Origin: Mucilaginibacter sp. OK268
Lineage (GTDB): Bacteria; Bacteroidota; Bacteroidia; Sphingobacteriales; Sphingobacteriaceae
Direction: 5' to 3'
DNA: 64,000 nt
Assembly (NCBI RefSeq): GCF_900103125.1
Contig: NZ_FNJV01000001.1
Location: 992,001 to 1,056,000, forward strand
Part shown: in pieces, positions 1 to 7,787 of the stretch
Position numbering within the stretch: position 1 is the first letter of the stretch
Layout: each line of letters opens with the position of its first letter
Made by a program: the position numbers and the translations under genes
The notes under the pieces: generated by a model
Told to the model about the DNA's origin: nothing
Databases searched by the model: none
What the model saw: only the letters and a program-made list of their open reading frames with translations

Positions 1-2037
1 TTACCAGCCAAACATGTGGATACCGGTATGGGCTTCGAACGTTTGGTGCGCGTACTGCAAGGCAAAAGCTCCAATTACGATACGGATGTTTTCCAGCCGA
101 TGATCCAGTTTATCGCTGCAAAAAGCGGCAAAACCTATAACCGCAAAGCCAAACCCGGCGATGCCGATTGGAATGAAGCCGTAGCCATGCGCGTACTGGC
201 CGATCACATCCGTGCTATCAGTTTTGCCATTGCCGATGGACAGTTACCAGCCAGTAATAAGGCAGGTTATGTGATCCGTAGGATCTTACGTAGAGCTGTA
301 CGTTATAGCTATCAAACTTTAGGTTTCAAAGAGCCATTCTTTAATCAATTGGTGCCCTTATTAGCTGAACAGTTTAAGGGGGTATTTGATAACCTTTATG
401 CTCAGAAGGATTTTGTGCAAAAAGTGGTGTTGGAGGAAGAGTCGTCATTCTTAAAAACATTAGAAAAAGGCATTAACAGATTTAACAATTACACTTGGGA
501 TTACGAAGCAATTCGTGAGACAACATCAATGTCGGAGCTGAATAAATCGTTTGATGATGTAAATGAGTACAGTGAAGAGAGACGAAAGAAAATGATAGCT
601 GGTAAATTTGCATTTGAATTATCAGATACATACGGATTTCCTATCGACTTAACCGAGCTTATGGCTCGTGAAAAAGGTTGGACTGTTGATATTGACGGCT
701 TTGAAAAAGCGCTCCAAGAACAAAAATCCCGCTCCCGTGCGGCAACTGCCATTGATACCGGAGATTGGGTTGTTCTAAGAGACAATGATAGCGTTGAGTT
801 TACCGGTTATGATGAAACCGAAACCATTGCCCATGTGGTGAAATATCGCAAGGTAACCGCTAAGGGAAAAGAGCAATACCAGATCGTGCTGGATAAAACA
901 CCTTTCTACGCCGAAAGCGGCGGCCAGGTAGGTGATAGGGGTGAATTGGTTTTCCCTGATGGTGAGATCATCAATGTAACAGATACCAAAAAAGAGAATG
1001 GTCTGATCGTACATTTTGTAGATAAGCTGCCCGAGGATATAGATGATGCTTTAACCGCTATTGTTGATCCTGCCCTGCGCAATCAAACCAACAGTAACCA
1101 CTCGGCTACGCACCTGCTGCATGCCGCCATGAAACAGGTATTAGGAAGTCACGTGAACCAAAAAGGCTCATTGGTGAATGCAGATTACCTGCGTTTCGAT
1201 TTTTCACATTTCGCCAAAGTAACCGACGAGGAACTGGCCCAGATAGAAGCTATTGTGAACCAAAAGGTACGCGAGAATATCCCGCTGAAAGAAGAACGCA
1301 GCGTATTATATGCCGAAGCCATCACCAGCGGCGTAACTGCCCTGTTTGGCGAAAAATATGGTGAGTATGTACGTGTGATCACTTTCGATGATGAATTTAG
1401 TAAAGAGCTTTGCGGGGGTACGCATGTAAAAGCTACCGGCCAGATAGGTTTCTTTAAAATTGTGGCCGAAAGTGCTGTAGCTGCCGGGGTACGCCGTATT
1501 GAGGCCATCACCGGGGTTGCTGCCGAGGTATATATCACCAATCAAAACCAGCTGATAGATCAGTTAAAAGAGCTGCTCAAAAATCCCAAGGACCTGGCCA
1601 AAAGTGTAGAGAGTCTGTTGGATGAGAACGCTAAACTGAAAAAAGAGATCGAAAAATCGATCCTGGAAAAATCATCAGGCTTAAAAAATGAGCTGGCACA
1701 AAAGGTGGAAGCCATCAATGGTATCAATTTTATCGCTCAAAAAGTAGCCCTACCCAATGCCGAAGCGGTTAAAAACCTGGCTTACCAGCTAAAAGATATC
1801 GTAACTGATCTGTTCCTGGTGCTGGCTGCCGATTTTGACGGTAAACCAAGTCTGACGGTAATGATAGCCGAAAACCTGGTAAAAGAAAAAGGCTTGAACG
1901 CCGGTAATATTGTACGCGAACTGGCCAAAGAGATCAAAGGCGGTGGCGGTGGTCAGCCATTCTTTGCAACCGCAGGCGGCAGTGATGCCAGCGGATTGGA
2001 TGCTGCTTTGGCCAAGGCTAAAAGCTTTATTGGATAA
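1..2037 (+). CDS. alaS: Alanine--tRNA ligase, 3' part (5' end outside window)
   Basis: Class II alanyl-tRNA synthetase: charges tRNA-Ala in the cytoplasm and hydrolyses mischarged Ser/Gly-tRNA-Ala. The frame is open from base 1, so the start lies outside the window; 678 residues of a protein usually near 870 are present. Visible in order: end of the aminoacylation core (VDTGMGFERL, fragment residues about 6-15), the tRNA-recognition region, the editing domain with zinc-type motifs HSATH (about 367) and CGGTH (about 471), a coiled-coil stretch, and the C-Ala domain with a five-glycine run near 647. Residues about 161-202, between FNNYT and KFAFEL, look longer and more AT-rich than I expect for the family. 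A hairpin terminator follows at 2132-2158. Identification is secure. Confidence 0.97.
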   Translation, partial: LPAKHVDTGMGFERLVRVLQGKSSNYDTDVFQPMIQFIAAKSGKTYNRKAKPGDADWNEAVAMRVLADHIRAISFAIADGQLPASNKAGYVIRRILRRAVRYSYQTLGFKEPFFNQLVPLLAEQFKGVFDNLYAQKDFVQKVVLEEESSFLKTLEKGINRFNNYTWDYEAIRETTSMSELNKSFDDVNEYSEERRKKMIAGKFAFELSDTYGFPIDLTELMAREKGWTVDIDGFEKALQEQKSRSRAATAIDTGDWVVLRDNDSVEFTGYDETETIAHVVKYRKVTAKGKEQYQIVLDKTPFYAESGGQVGDRGELVFPDGEIINVTDTKKENGLIVHFVDKLPEDIDDALTAIVDPALRNQTNSNHSATHLLHAAMKQVLGSHVNQKGSLVNADYLRFDFSHFAKVTDEELAQIEAIVNQKVRENIPLKEERSVLYAEAITSGVTALFGEKYGEYVRVITFDDEFSKELCGGTHVKATGQIGFFKIVAESAVAAGVRRIEAITGVAAEVYITNQNQLIDQLKELLKNPKDLAKSVESLLDENAKLKKEIEKSILEKSSGLKNELAQKVEAINGINFIAQKVALPNAEAVKNLAYQLKDIVTDLFLVLAADFDGKPSLTVMIAENLVKEKGLNAGNIVRELAKEIKGGGGGQPFFATAGGSDASGLDAALAKAKSFIG

Positions 2038-2047
2038 TAATATTAAG

Positions 2048-2108
2048 GAGACACATGTAATGTGTCTCTACAAAAGAAATAAACGTAGAGATGCATCACA
2101 TGCGTCTC
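2048..2108. repeat. Double-palindrome dispersed repeat, copy 1
   Basis: Two hairpins in tandem. The first is a perfect palindrome (GAGACACAT, GTA, ATGTGTCTC, 2048-2068). The second is nearly perfect (GAGATGCAT, CAC, ATGCGTCTC, 2088-2108). They are joined by a short linker bounded by TCTCTAC and GTAGAGA. The same architecture recurs at 16159-16220. Confidence 0.85.
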
Positions 2109-2131
2109 ATGCCTGAAAATCACCCACAAAA

Positions 2132-2158
2132 AAAAGACCGCGTAATAGACGGTCTTTT
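2132..2158. terminator. Bidirectional hairpin terminator after alaS
   Basis: AAAAGACCG and CGGTCTTTT form a 9-bp stem around a 9-nt loop, preceded by an A-run and ending in a T-run. This is a typical intrinsic terminator. The rest of the spacer to 2482 is AT-rich and shows only the gatB promoter candidate. Confidence 0.75.
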
Positions 2159-2435
2159 AATTGTTAATATATATTGGGGATATAAATGCTTATTTGTATG
2201 GATAGACGAGCCAAAATTCAAAAGGTTTAAAAGCATTAAAATATTTTTTCAACGACCTCCCATGGATAACTAAACGCTTAAATAAAACCACAACTATCAG
2301 GTAGTCCGTTTAAACTATACAAAATCAATAGTTTTACTTGGATGGTTAAACTCATTATAGCTATAAGTGCTGCTTTAATATAAATTTTATGCGTTGTTTA
2401 ATAGTTAAATAGTGATTATACTGTATTAACTTTTA

Positions 2436-2443
2436 TATATTTG
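2436..2443 (+). promoter_or_regulatory. Candidate -7 box upstream of gatB
   Basis: TATATTTG matches the Bacteroidota -7 consensus TAnnTTTG and lies 39 nt before the gatB ATG. No clear -33 TTTG is seen at the usual spacing, so this is tentative. Confidence 0.4.
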
Positions 2444-2482
2444 ACCTTACAATCAGTAAAATTATAGCTGAAGTTTTATTTT

Positions 2483-3952
2483 ATGACAGTTCTCGCAAAC
2501 GGGATAAGTGACAAGTACGAGTTGGTTGTAGGCCTCGAGGTACATGCCCAGTTATCCACTTTAAGTAAGGCATTTTCGGCCGATTCTGCCGCCTTTGGTG
2601 CCGAACCTAATCACCACATCAGTGCCGTATCATTGGGGCATCCCGGCACGCTGCCGTTCCTGAATAAAAGAGCGGTGGAGTATGCCGTAAAAATGGGCCT
2701 TGCCTGTAATTGTACCATCAATTTAAACAACAGCTTCGCCCGTAAAAACTATTTTTATGCCGATTTACCCAAAGGCTACCAGATCACACAGGATCAGGCA
2801 CCGGTTTGTTTGGGTGGATATGTGCCCATAAGATTAGCCGAGGGTAAACAAAAAGATATCGCCATCCACCATATCCATATGGAAGAGGATGCCGGTAAAA
2901 GTATGCATGACCAGCACCATGCCGATTCACTGATCGATTTGAACCGGGCAGGTGTACCATTGATCGAGATTGTGACACAGCCTGATATCCGTAGCGCTGA
3001 GGAGGCCGGTCAGTTTTTGACCGAAACCCGTAAAATACTTCGTTATCTGGATATTTGCGATGGTAATATGGAAGAAGGCAGCATGCGCTGCGATGCTAAC
3101 ATTTCGGTTAGGCTGCACGGCGCAACCGAATATGGTAACCGTTGTGAAGTAAAAAACCTGAACTCCATACGTAACGTTCAGCGCGCTATTGAACATGAGT
3201 TTGCCCGCCAGGTAGATATCATAGAGAATGGTGGCCGTATAGATCAAAATACATTGAATTTTAATGCAGATACCGGCGAAACATCGGTTTTACGCTCAAA
3301 GGAAATGGCGAATGATTACCGCTATTTCCCGGAACCCGATCTGCCGCCATTAAGACTAACAGAAGAATACCTGGAAAGCATTCGGAAAAGTTTACCCGCG
3401 TTGCCAAACCAGTTGTATCATAAATATATCGAAGAACTCGGTCTTTCTGCGTATGACGCTTCGGTAATAACAGCCGAGCGTGACCTGGCTTTATATTTCG
3501 AAGAATTGACCAAACATACCGACCATTATAAAGCCGCTGCCAACTGGATCATGGGTGCTGTGAAATCGTATTTAAATGATCACGATGTTACCATCAGTAA
3601 CTTTGGCGTTACACCCAGGCATCTGGCCGGTTTGATCAAACTTGTTGACAGTGGCGTGATAAATAATTCTGTAGCTTCGCACAAATTATTCCCTGCCATG
3701 ATCAAAGAACCGGGTAAAACACCTGATGATCTGGCTAAGGAACTTAACCTGTTGATCAGCGCTGATACCGATGATGTAAGCCGTTTTATACGCGATGCCA
3801 TTGCCAAATATCCAGATAAGGTTAAAGAATACCAGAAAGGGAAAAAGGGCGTTTTAGGCTTGTTTATGGGTGAGATCATGAAGAGCTCCAAAGGCAAGAT
3901 CGATCCGCAGAAAACAAACCAGCTGTTGATAAAAGAATTAGAATCAAAATAA
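2483..3952 (+). CDS. gatB: Asp-tRNA(Asn)/Glu-tRNA(Gln) amidotransferase subunit B
   Basis: GatB is the tRNA-binding and kinase/transamidation subunit of the GatCAB complex, which converts Glu-tRNA-Gln (and often Asp-tRNA-Asn) to the amidated form. The 489 residues match the normal family length. The cradle domain shows YADLPKGYQIT near residue 93 and HMEEDAGK near 131, both characteristic. The helical and YqeY-like tail domains fill the last 150 residues. gatA and gatC are not in the window, which is common when gat genes are scattered. The gene is followed after 2 nt by the TlpA-like lipoprotein gene on the same strand, so the two are probably co-transcribed. The ATG gives the expected N-terminus YELVVGLEVH. 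Confidence 0.97.
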   Translation: MTVLANGISDKYELVVGLEVHAQLSTLSKAFSADSAAFGAEPNHHISAVSLGHPGTLPFLNKRAVEYAVKMGLACNCTINLNNSFARKNYFYADLPKGYQITQDQAPVCLGGYVPIRLAEGKQKDIAIHHIHMEEDAGKSMHDQHHADSLIDLNRAGVPLIEIVTQPDIRSAEEAGQFLTETRKILRYLDICDGNMEEGSMRCDANISVRLHGATEYGNRCEVKNLNSIRNVQRAIEHEFARQVDIIENGGRIDQNTLNFNADTGETSVLRSKEMANDYRYFPEPDLPPLRLTEEYLESIRKSLPALPNQLYHKYIEELGLSAYDASVITAERDLALYFEELTKHTDHYKAAANWIMGAVKSYLNDHDVTISNFGVTPRHLAGLIKLVDSGVINNSVASHKLFPAMIKEPGKTPDDLAKELNLLISADTDDVSRFIRDAIAKYPDKVKEYQKGKKGVLGLFMGEIMKSSKGKIDPQKTNQLLIKELESK

Positions 3953-3954
3953 AA

Positions 3955-5079
3955 ATGAAAAACCGCATTATTGCATCAGGCATATTTTTACTAACTATTT
4001 TCCTGTTTTCATGTAAGGATAAAACATCATTTACTATTTCGGGAGCTATCAAGAACCCAGCGGCCCTGAAAATGGTTTTCCTGTTAGAAGCAGACAGTTC
4101 GCAGGTAAAAATGATCGACTCGACCACCTTAAGCGAAAACGGTAAATTTCAGTTCAAACACCAAACGCTGTATGCCAACCTGTATAAACTGCGGGTAGGC
4201 GATGCTGTTTATGACCTGATCGCGAAAAATGGTGACGATATCGATTTCAGTACGGATCTGAAAGATAATACCCACTCTTATGTGATCACCGGATCTGATG
4301 ATTCTGACAAGATCAAGGAATTTAACAAGATCAGCAATTTTTACGGCGAAAAAAACAACAAGGTGGTTGCCGAATACCAGGAGAAATCACAAGCCCTAGG
4401 TAAACAATCAGACTCGCTACTCAAGGTATATATGCCCATATTCCAAAAAAATATGGCCGACTACGGTACCGCCGTACTCAAATTCGTGAACGATAATAAA
4501 AAATCCCTGGCTGGCTTTTATGCCGCTACTTCATTAGATGTGTTTAAATACGAACCACAATTGGTGGCTTACGCCGATGAGATCAAAGGCAGTTTCCAGG
4601 ATAACCCGGGTGTACAGCAATACATTAAACAAATGGAAAAGGTAAAACCTGTTTCTATTGGCCATAAAGCGCCTGATTTTACAACCGGTGGTATTGATGG
4701 CAAGCCTGTAAAACTATCTGACTATAAAGGCAAATATGTAATGATAGATTTTTGGGCTTCGTGGTGTATGCCATGTCGCCAGGAAAATCCTAATGTGGTA
4801 AAGCAATACAATGCCTTTAAATCAAAAGGGTTTAATATTCTGGGTATATCATTAGATAAAGAGACCGGAGCCTGGAAAAAAGCTATAGATGATGATAAAC
4901 TAACCTGGGCACATGGATCAGATCTGAAAGGATTTGAAGGTCCAACAGAAACGCTTTATCATATTGAAGCCATACCTTCAAATTTTATCATTGATCCTCA
5001 GGGAAATATAGTGGCAAAGAACATTACAGGAGCCGATCTTGAAGCTTTTTTAAACAAAACATTTAGTAAGCCTCAATAA
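3955..5079 (+). CDS. TlpA-family thiol:disulfide oxidoreductase lipoprotein
   Basis: Envelope-located thioredoxin-fold redox protein of 374 residues. The N-terminus is a lipoprotein signal with lipobox LFSC (Cys about 20), so export and lipidation are expected. Residues about 25-115 resemble the DUF4369 domain often found ahead of thioredoxin domains in Bacteroidota. The C-terminal domain (about 240-374) is AhpC/TlpA-like with active site WCMPC (Cys 271 and 274) and the cis-Pro region AIPSNFIID. The likely role is reducing or isomerising disulfides in exported proteins or maturing cytochrome c; the sequence does not tell which. It starts 2 nt after gatB. Family assignment is firm, substrate unknown. 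Confidence 0.9.
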   Translation: MKNRIIASGIFLLTIFLFSCKDKTSFTISGAIKNPAALKMVFLLEADSSQVKMIDSTTLSENGKFQFKHQTLYANLYKLRVGDAVYDLIAKNGDDIDFSTDLKDNTHSYVITGSDDSDKIKEFNKISNFYGEKNNKVVAEYQEKSQALGKQSDSLLKVYMPIFQKNMADYGTAVLKFVNDNKKSLAGFYAATSLDVFKYEPQLVAYADEIKGSFQDNPGVQQYIKQMEKVKPVSIGHKAPDFTTGGIDGKPVKLSDYKGKYVMIDFWASWCMPCRQENPNVVKQYNAFKSKGFNILGISLDKETGAWKKAIDDDKLTWAHGSDLKGFEGPTETLYHIEAIPSNFIIDPQGNIVAKNITGADLEAFLNKTFSKPQ

Positions 5080-5176
5080 ATCGTTAATATAAGGTAACCT
5101 TTAACAATTTGTTAATATTGGCTTAACTTTTAGCTTTTGTAAAGCGTATACTTTTATACAAAAAATTTAACGTGCC

Positions 5177-5866
5177 ATGAGCAACTCCTCAAAACAGAAA
5201 ATACTTATTGTTGATGATGAACCGGATATTTTAGAGCTGATCGAATATAATCTAAAAAAAGAAGGTTATCAGGTGTTTTTGGCCCGTAACGGACAGGAAG
5301 CCGTTGCTGAAGCAAAAAAATCACTGCCTGATCTTATCGTACTGGATATCATGATGCCGAAAATGGATGGCATCGAGGCTTGCCGCATTATGCGTACCAT
5401 GCCTGAGTTTAAAAATACCTTTATGGTGTTTTTAACCGCCCGTAGCGAAGAATATTCTGAAATCGCTGGTTTTAACGTAGGTGCCGATGATTATATAGCC
5501 AAACCAATAAAGCCTCGTGCTTTGGTAAGCCGTATAAATGCCATTCTGCGCCGCAATGCCCCTGCAGAAGACACCCCTGATAACAAATTGGAAATTGGTA
5601 ACCTGGTTATCGATCGCGAAGCATATTTGGTTTATAAAGATGGGGTTAAGGTAGTTTTAGCCAAAAAAGAATTCGAATTGCTTTATCTGCTGGCCTCAAA
5701 ACCAGGTAAAGTATATACCCGTGAAGTGATCCTAAAAAATATCTGGGAAGACTCCGTAGTGGTTACCAACCGTACCATCGATGTACACATCCGCAAACTG
5801 CGCGAAAAATTAGGCGATGATTGTGTAGCCACCGTTAAAGGTGTAGGATATAAGTTTGAAGCTTAA
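5177..5866 (+). CDS. OmpR/PhoB-family response regulator
   Basis: Two-component DNA-binding regulator, 229 residues. The receiver domain (1 to about 122) has acidic pocket residues DDEPD, phospho-acceptor Asp 57 in LIVLDIMMPKMDG and the conserved Lys in IAKPIKP. The C-terminal winged helix (about 135-229) shows FELLYLLASKPGKVYTRE and RTIDVHIRKLREKLG, typical of the OmpR class. No sensor kinase is adjacent; the DHp-like TPR protein at 7788 is the only kinase-related gene nearby and lacks an ATPase domain. In Bacteroidota a solitary PhoB-like regulator of this form is often paired with a distant kinase. The gene is closed by a clear terminator. Confidence 0.94.
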   Translation: MSNSSKQKILIVDDEPDILELIEYNLKKEGYQVFLARNGQEAVAEAKKSLPDLIVLDIMMPKMDGIEACRIMRTMPEFKNTFMVFLTARSEEYSEIAGFNVGADDYIAKPIKPRALVSRINAILRRNAPAEDTPDNKLEIGNLVIDREAYLVYKDGVKVVLAKKEFELLYLLASKPGKVYTREVILKNIWEDSVVVTNRTIDVHIRKLREKLGDDCVATVKGVGYKFEA

Positions 5867-5892
5867 ATAATACGCACTAATAAAATAAAAAA

Positions 5893-5923
5893 AGCGATAG
5901 GGTCATCTCCCGTCGCTTTTTTT
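5893..5923. terminator. Hairpin terminator between convergent genes
   Basis: AGCGA ... TCGCT stem with an inner GGG/CCC pairing, flanked by an A-run on the left and seven T on the right. It can serve both the response regulator (+) and the small Lys-rich protein gene (-). Confidence 0.75.
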
Positions 5924-5942
5924 GTGAAGTGATTTTAACTTT

Positions 5943-6173
5943 TTAGCCGGTGAATTTGCCGGTAATGTCTTTCAATTTATCGCCTGCCTTGGCTTCTAAA
6001 TCGTCAACCACGCCTTTTATTTTATCGCCGGTAAAGTCGGAGGCTTTTTCTTTTAATTCATCTATTTCCTCTTCAACTTTATCCTTTGTGTTTTCCCATA
6101 GTTCTCCTGCAGATTCTTTGATCTTATCAAAAAAACCTTTTTCTTCTTCTGGTTCGTTCGGTGTAGTGCTCAT
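5943..6173 (-). CDS. Small charged helical protein (LEA/YtxH-like), unknown function
   Basis: A 76-residue hydrophilic protein rich in Lys, Glu and Asp, with no signal peptide or membrane segment; it should be almost entirely amphipathic helix. The N-terminal module EEKGFFDKIKE followed by a W-x-x-T-K segment is shared with the larger Lys/Ala-rich protein encoded at 6364-6846, so the two are paralogues. Composition resembles LEA-like or CsbD/YtxH-type stress proteins, but I do not recognise a defined family. The clean charge periodicity, separate start and flanking terminator support a real gene. Function is unknown; protection or nucleoid association are guesses from composition only. Confidence 0.75.
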   Translation of the reverse strand: MSTTPNEPEEEKGFFDKIKESAGELWENTKDKVEEEIDELKEKASDFTGDKIKGVVDDLEAKAGDKLKDITGKFTG

Positions 6174-6312
6174 GATGTTTTCCTTAAATTATGAATGATT
6201 GATTTATTTAGGTATTTACAATTAAAGTTAAAATTTATTTTACAATCTATTCACTAAATTGTAGGTAGTAATTTGATATAATTTCAACCGCAGGCTACAT
6301 CTGCAGCATAAA

Positions 6313-6342
6313 AAAGCGGTGGAGTATTAACCCCACCGCTTT
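6313..6342. terminator. Hairpin terminator of the Lys/Ala-rich gene
   Basis: AAAGCGGTGG and CCACCGCTTT form a perfect 10-bp stem (6313-6322 with 6333-6342). It lies just downstream of the minus-strand gene ending at 6364, and on that strand it ends in a T-run. Confidence 0.7.
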
Positions 6343-6363
6343 ATCAAAATCTGTAATAAAGTT

Positions 6364-6846
6364 TTACTTAGCTGCATTGGCCTTTTTCTTTACTACCGTA
6401 GCTACTTTGGCTGTTTTTGTGGCCGCTGCTTTTTTAGCATCAGTAGCTTTAGTTTTTGCAGCGCTGGTAACTTCTTTAGCTTTTGCGGTTGCTTTGGCTT
6501 TAACATCAGTCGGTACCTTTTTTACTGTGGCGATTTCGTCTTTAGCTTTTGCTGTTACAGCTTTCGCTTTTGTATCGGCTTTGGCTTTTACATCTGCGGC
6601 AACTGTTTTTACTTTAGCAGATGCGCTGTCGGCTTTTTTAGCAACGGCGGCTTTAGTTGCTGTGGTTTTTTTAGCCACAATTGCTTTTTCAGTAGCAGCT
6701 TTTTCTTTTAGGGCATCTATTTTGTCTTCGGCTTTATCTTTTAGTTCTTCGGCTTTTTCTTTTGTGCTGTCCCAAAACTCTTCAATTGTTTCTTTAACCT
6801 TTTCAAAAAATCCTTTCTCTTCGGGTTTTGTTGCTTTGTTACTCAT
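6364..6846 (-). CDS. Histone H1-like Lys/Ala-rich protein
   Basis: A 160-residue, strongly basic, low-complexity protein. Residues 1 to about 50 carry the same module as the neighbouring 76-residue protein (EEKGFFEKVKE, then FWDSTKEKAEELKDK). The remaining 110 residues consist of Ala, Lys, Thr and Val in loosely repeated AKAKA/TAKAK units, like histone H1 tails and AlgP/Hc1-type bacterial proteins. No signal peptide or membrane span is present. A nucleic-acid-binding or nucleoid-associated role is plausible from composition but is inference. Both genes point left and each has its own hairpin terminator. The acidic/basic mixed head on a basic tail suggests an ancestral duplication followed by tail growth. 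Confidence 0.75.
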   Translation of the reverse strand: MSNKATKPEEKGFFEKVKETIEEFWDSTKEKAEELKDKAEDKIDALKEKAATEKAIVAKKTTATKAAVAKKADSASAKVKTVAADVKAKADTKAKAVTAKAKDEIATVKKVPTDVKAKATAKAKEVTSAAKTKATDAKKAAATKTAKVATVVKKKANAAK

Positions 6847-6975
6847 GATTGCTGTTTTAGATAGATATGTGTTAATTGAAGTATTTAACCATTATCATTA
6901 ACCTTTGTTTTACAGCGAATTAACAAAGGTGGTTTTATGATCAACATCCCTCACTGCTGTTTAAATTATAAACCG

Positions 6976-6983
6976 TATTTTTG
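6976..6983 (+). promoter_or_regulatory. Candidate -7 box upstream of pseudouridine synthase
   Basis: TATTTTTG fits TAnnTTTG and ends 17 nt before the ATG at 7001. No convincing -33 element is seen. Confidence 0.4.
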
Positions 6984-7000
6984 CCGGCTATATTTAGAGT

Positions 7001-7720
7001 ATGAAGTTTCCGAAATTTGCCGACCTGATATTGTTTGAGAATGATGACGTGATTGTGGTAAACAAGCCGCCTTTCCTAAGTTCGCTGGATGAACGCGAAG
7101 GCGGTGAGATTAATTTACTGCGTCTGGCTAAAGTTTATTCAGAAGATGCACAGATATGTCACCGCCTGGATAAAGAAACTTCAGGAGCGCTTATTATAGC
7201 CAAAAATCCCGAAGCTTATCGTTTTGTATCTATGCAATTTGAAAAGCGCCAGGTTAAAAAGGTTTATCATGCCATTATTGATGGCACCCATACTTTTGAT
7301 AATTTGCTGGTTGATCTGCCTATTTTAAACGTGGGTAAAGGTAACGTGACCATAAGTCGGCAGGAGGGTAAAAGAGCCGAAACCTGGTTTCAGTCATTGA
7401 AATACTTTAAACATTATACCCTGGTAGAATGTCGGCCTGTTACCGGTCGTATGCATCAGATCCGCATACACCTGGCTACCCAAAGAGCATCTATAGCGGG
7501 TGATGAAATGTATAAAGGTGAGCCGGTTTTTCTGTCAAAAATAAAACGTAAATACCATTTGGGTAAAGATCAGGAAGAACTCCCTATCATGAAACGTTTT
7601 GCCTTGCATGCTTACGAAGTTACCTTTAAAATAAATCCCGAAACAGAGGTTACAATACATGCCCCTTATCCTAAAGACTTTGAAACGCTTTTAAAACAGC
7701 TTGAAAAGTTTGATAGTTAA
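7001..7720 (+). CDS. RluA-family RNA pseudouridine synthase
   Basis: Isomerises specific uridines in rRNA or tRNA to pseudouridine. The 239 residues correspond to the bare catalytic domain; no S4 domain precedes it. The catalytic motif ICHRLDKETSGALI (about residues 53-66) contains the essential Asp. The later GRMHQIRIHLA segment is the second family signature. Size and the absence of S4 fit RluA/RluC/TruC-like members, but the target position cannot be read from the sequence. The gene stands alone, transcribed away from the Lys/Ala-rich gene and just ahead of the TPR/H-box protein. Family assignment is secure. Confidence 0.93.
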   Translation: MKFPKFADLILFENDDVIVVNKPPFLSSLDEREGGEINLLRLAKVYSEDAQICHRLDKETSGALIIAKNPEAYRFVSMQFEKRQVKKVYHAIIDGTHTFDNLLVDLPILNVGKGNVTISRQEGKRAETWFQSLKYFKHYTLVECRPVTGRMHQIRIHLATQRASIAGDEMYKGEPVFLSKIKRKYHLGKDQEELPIMKRFALHAYEVTFKINPETEVTIHAPYPKDFETLLKQLEKFDS

Positions 7721-7787
7721 TATTTCACCGGAATATTAATTTGCTTTTGCCATAAGCAAGCGTAAATTTATATAAAAATATGCTTGC

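Noticed and set aside
6377..6901. Long plus-strand open frame opposite the Lys/Ala-rich gene, rich in Ala, Val and Phe
   Set aside because: It is the mirror of a low-complexity AAA/GCA coding sequence. The minus-strand frame has the sensible start, terminator and paralogue.
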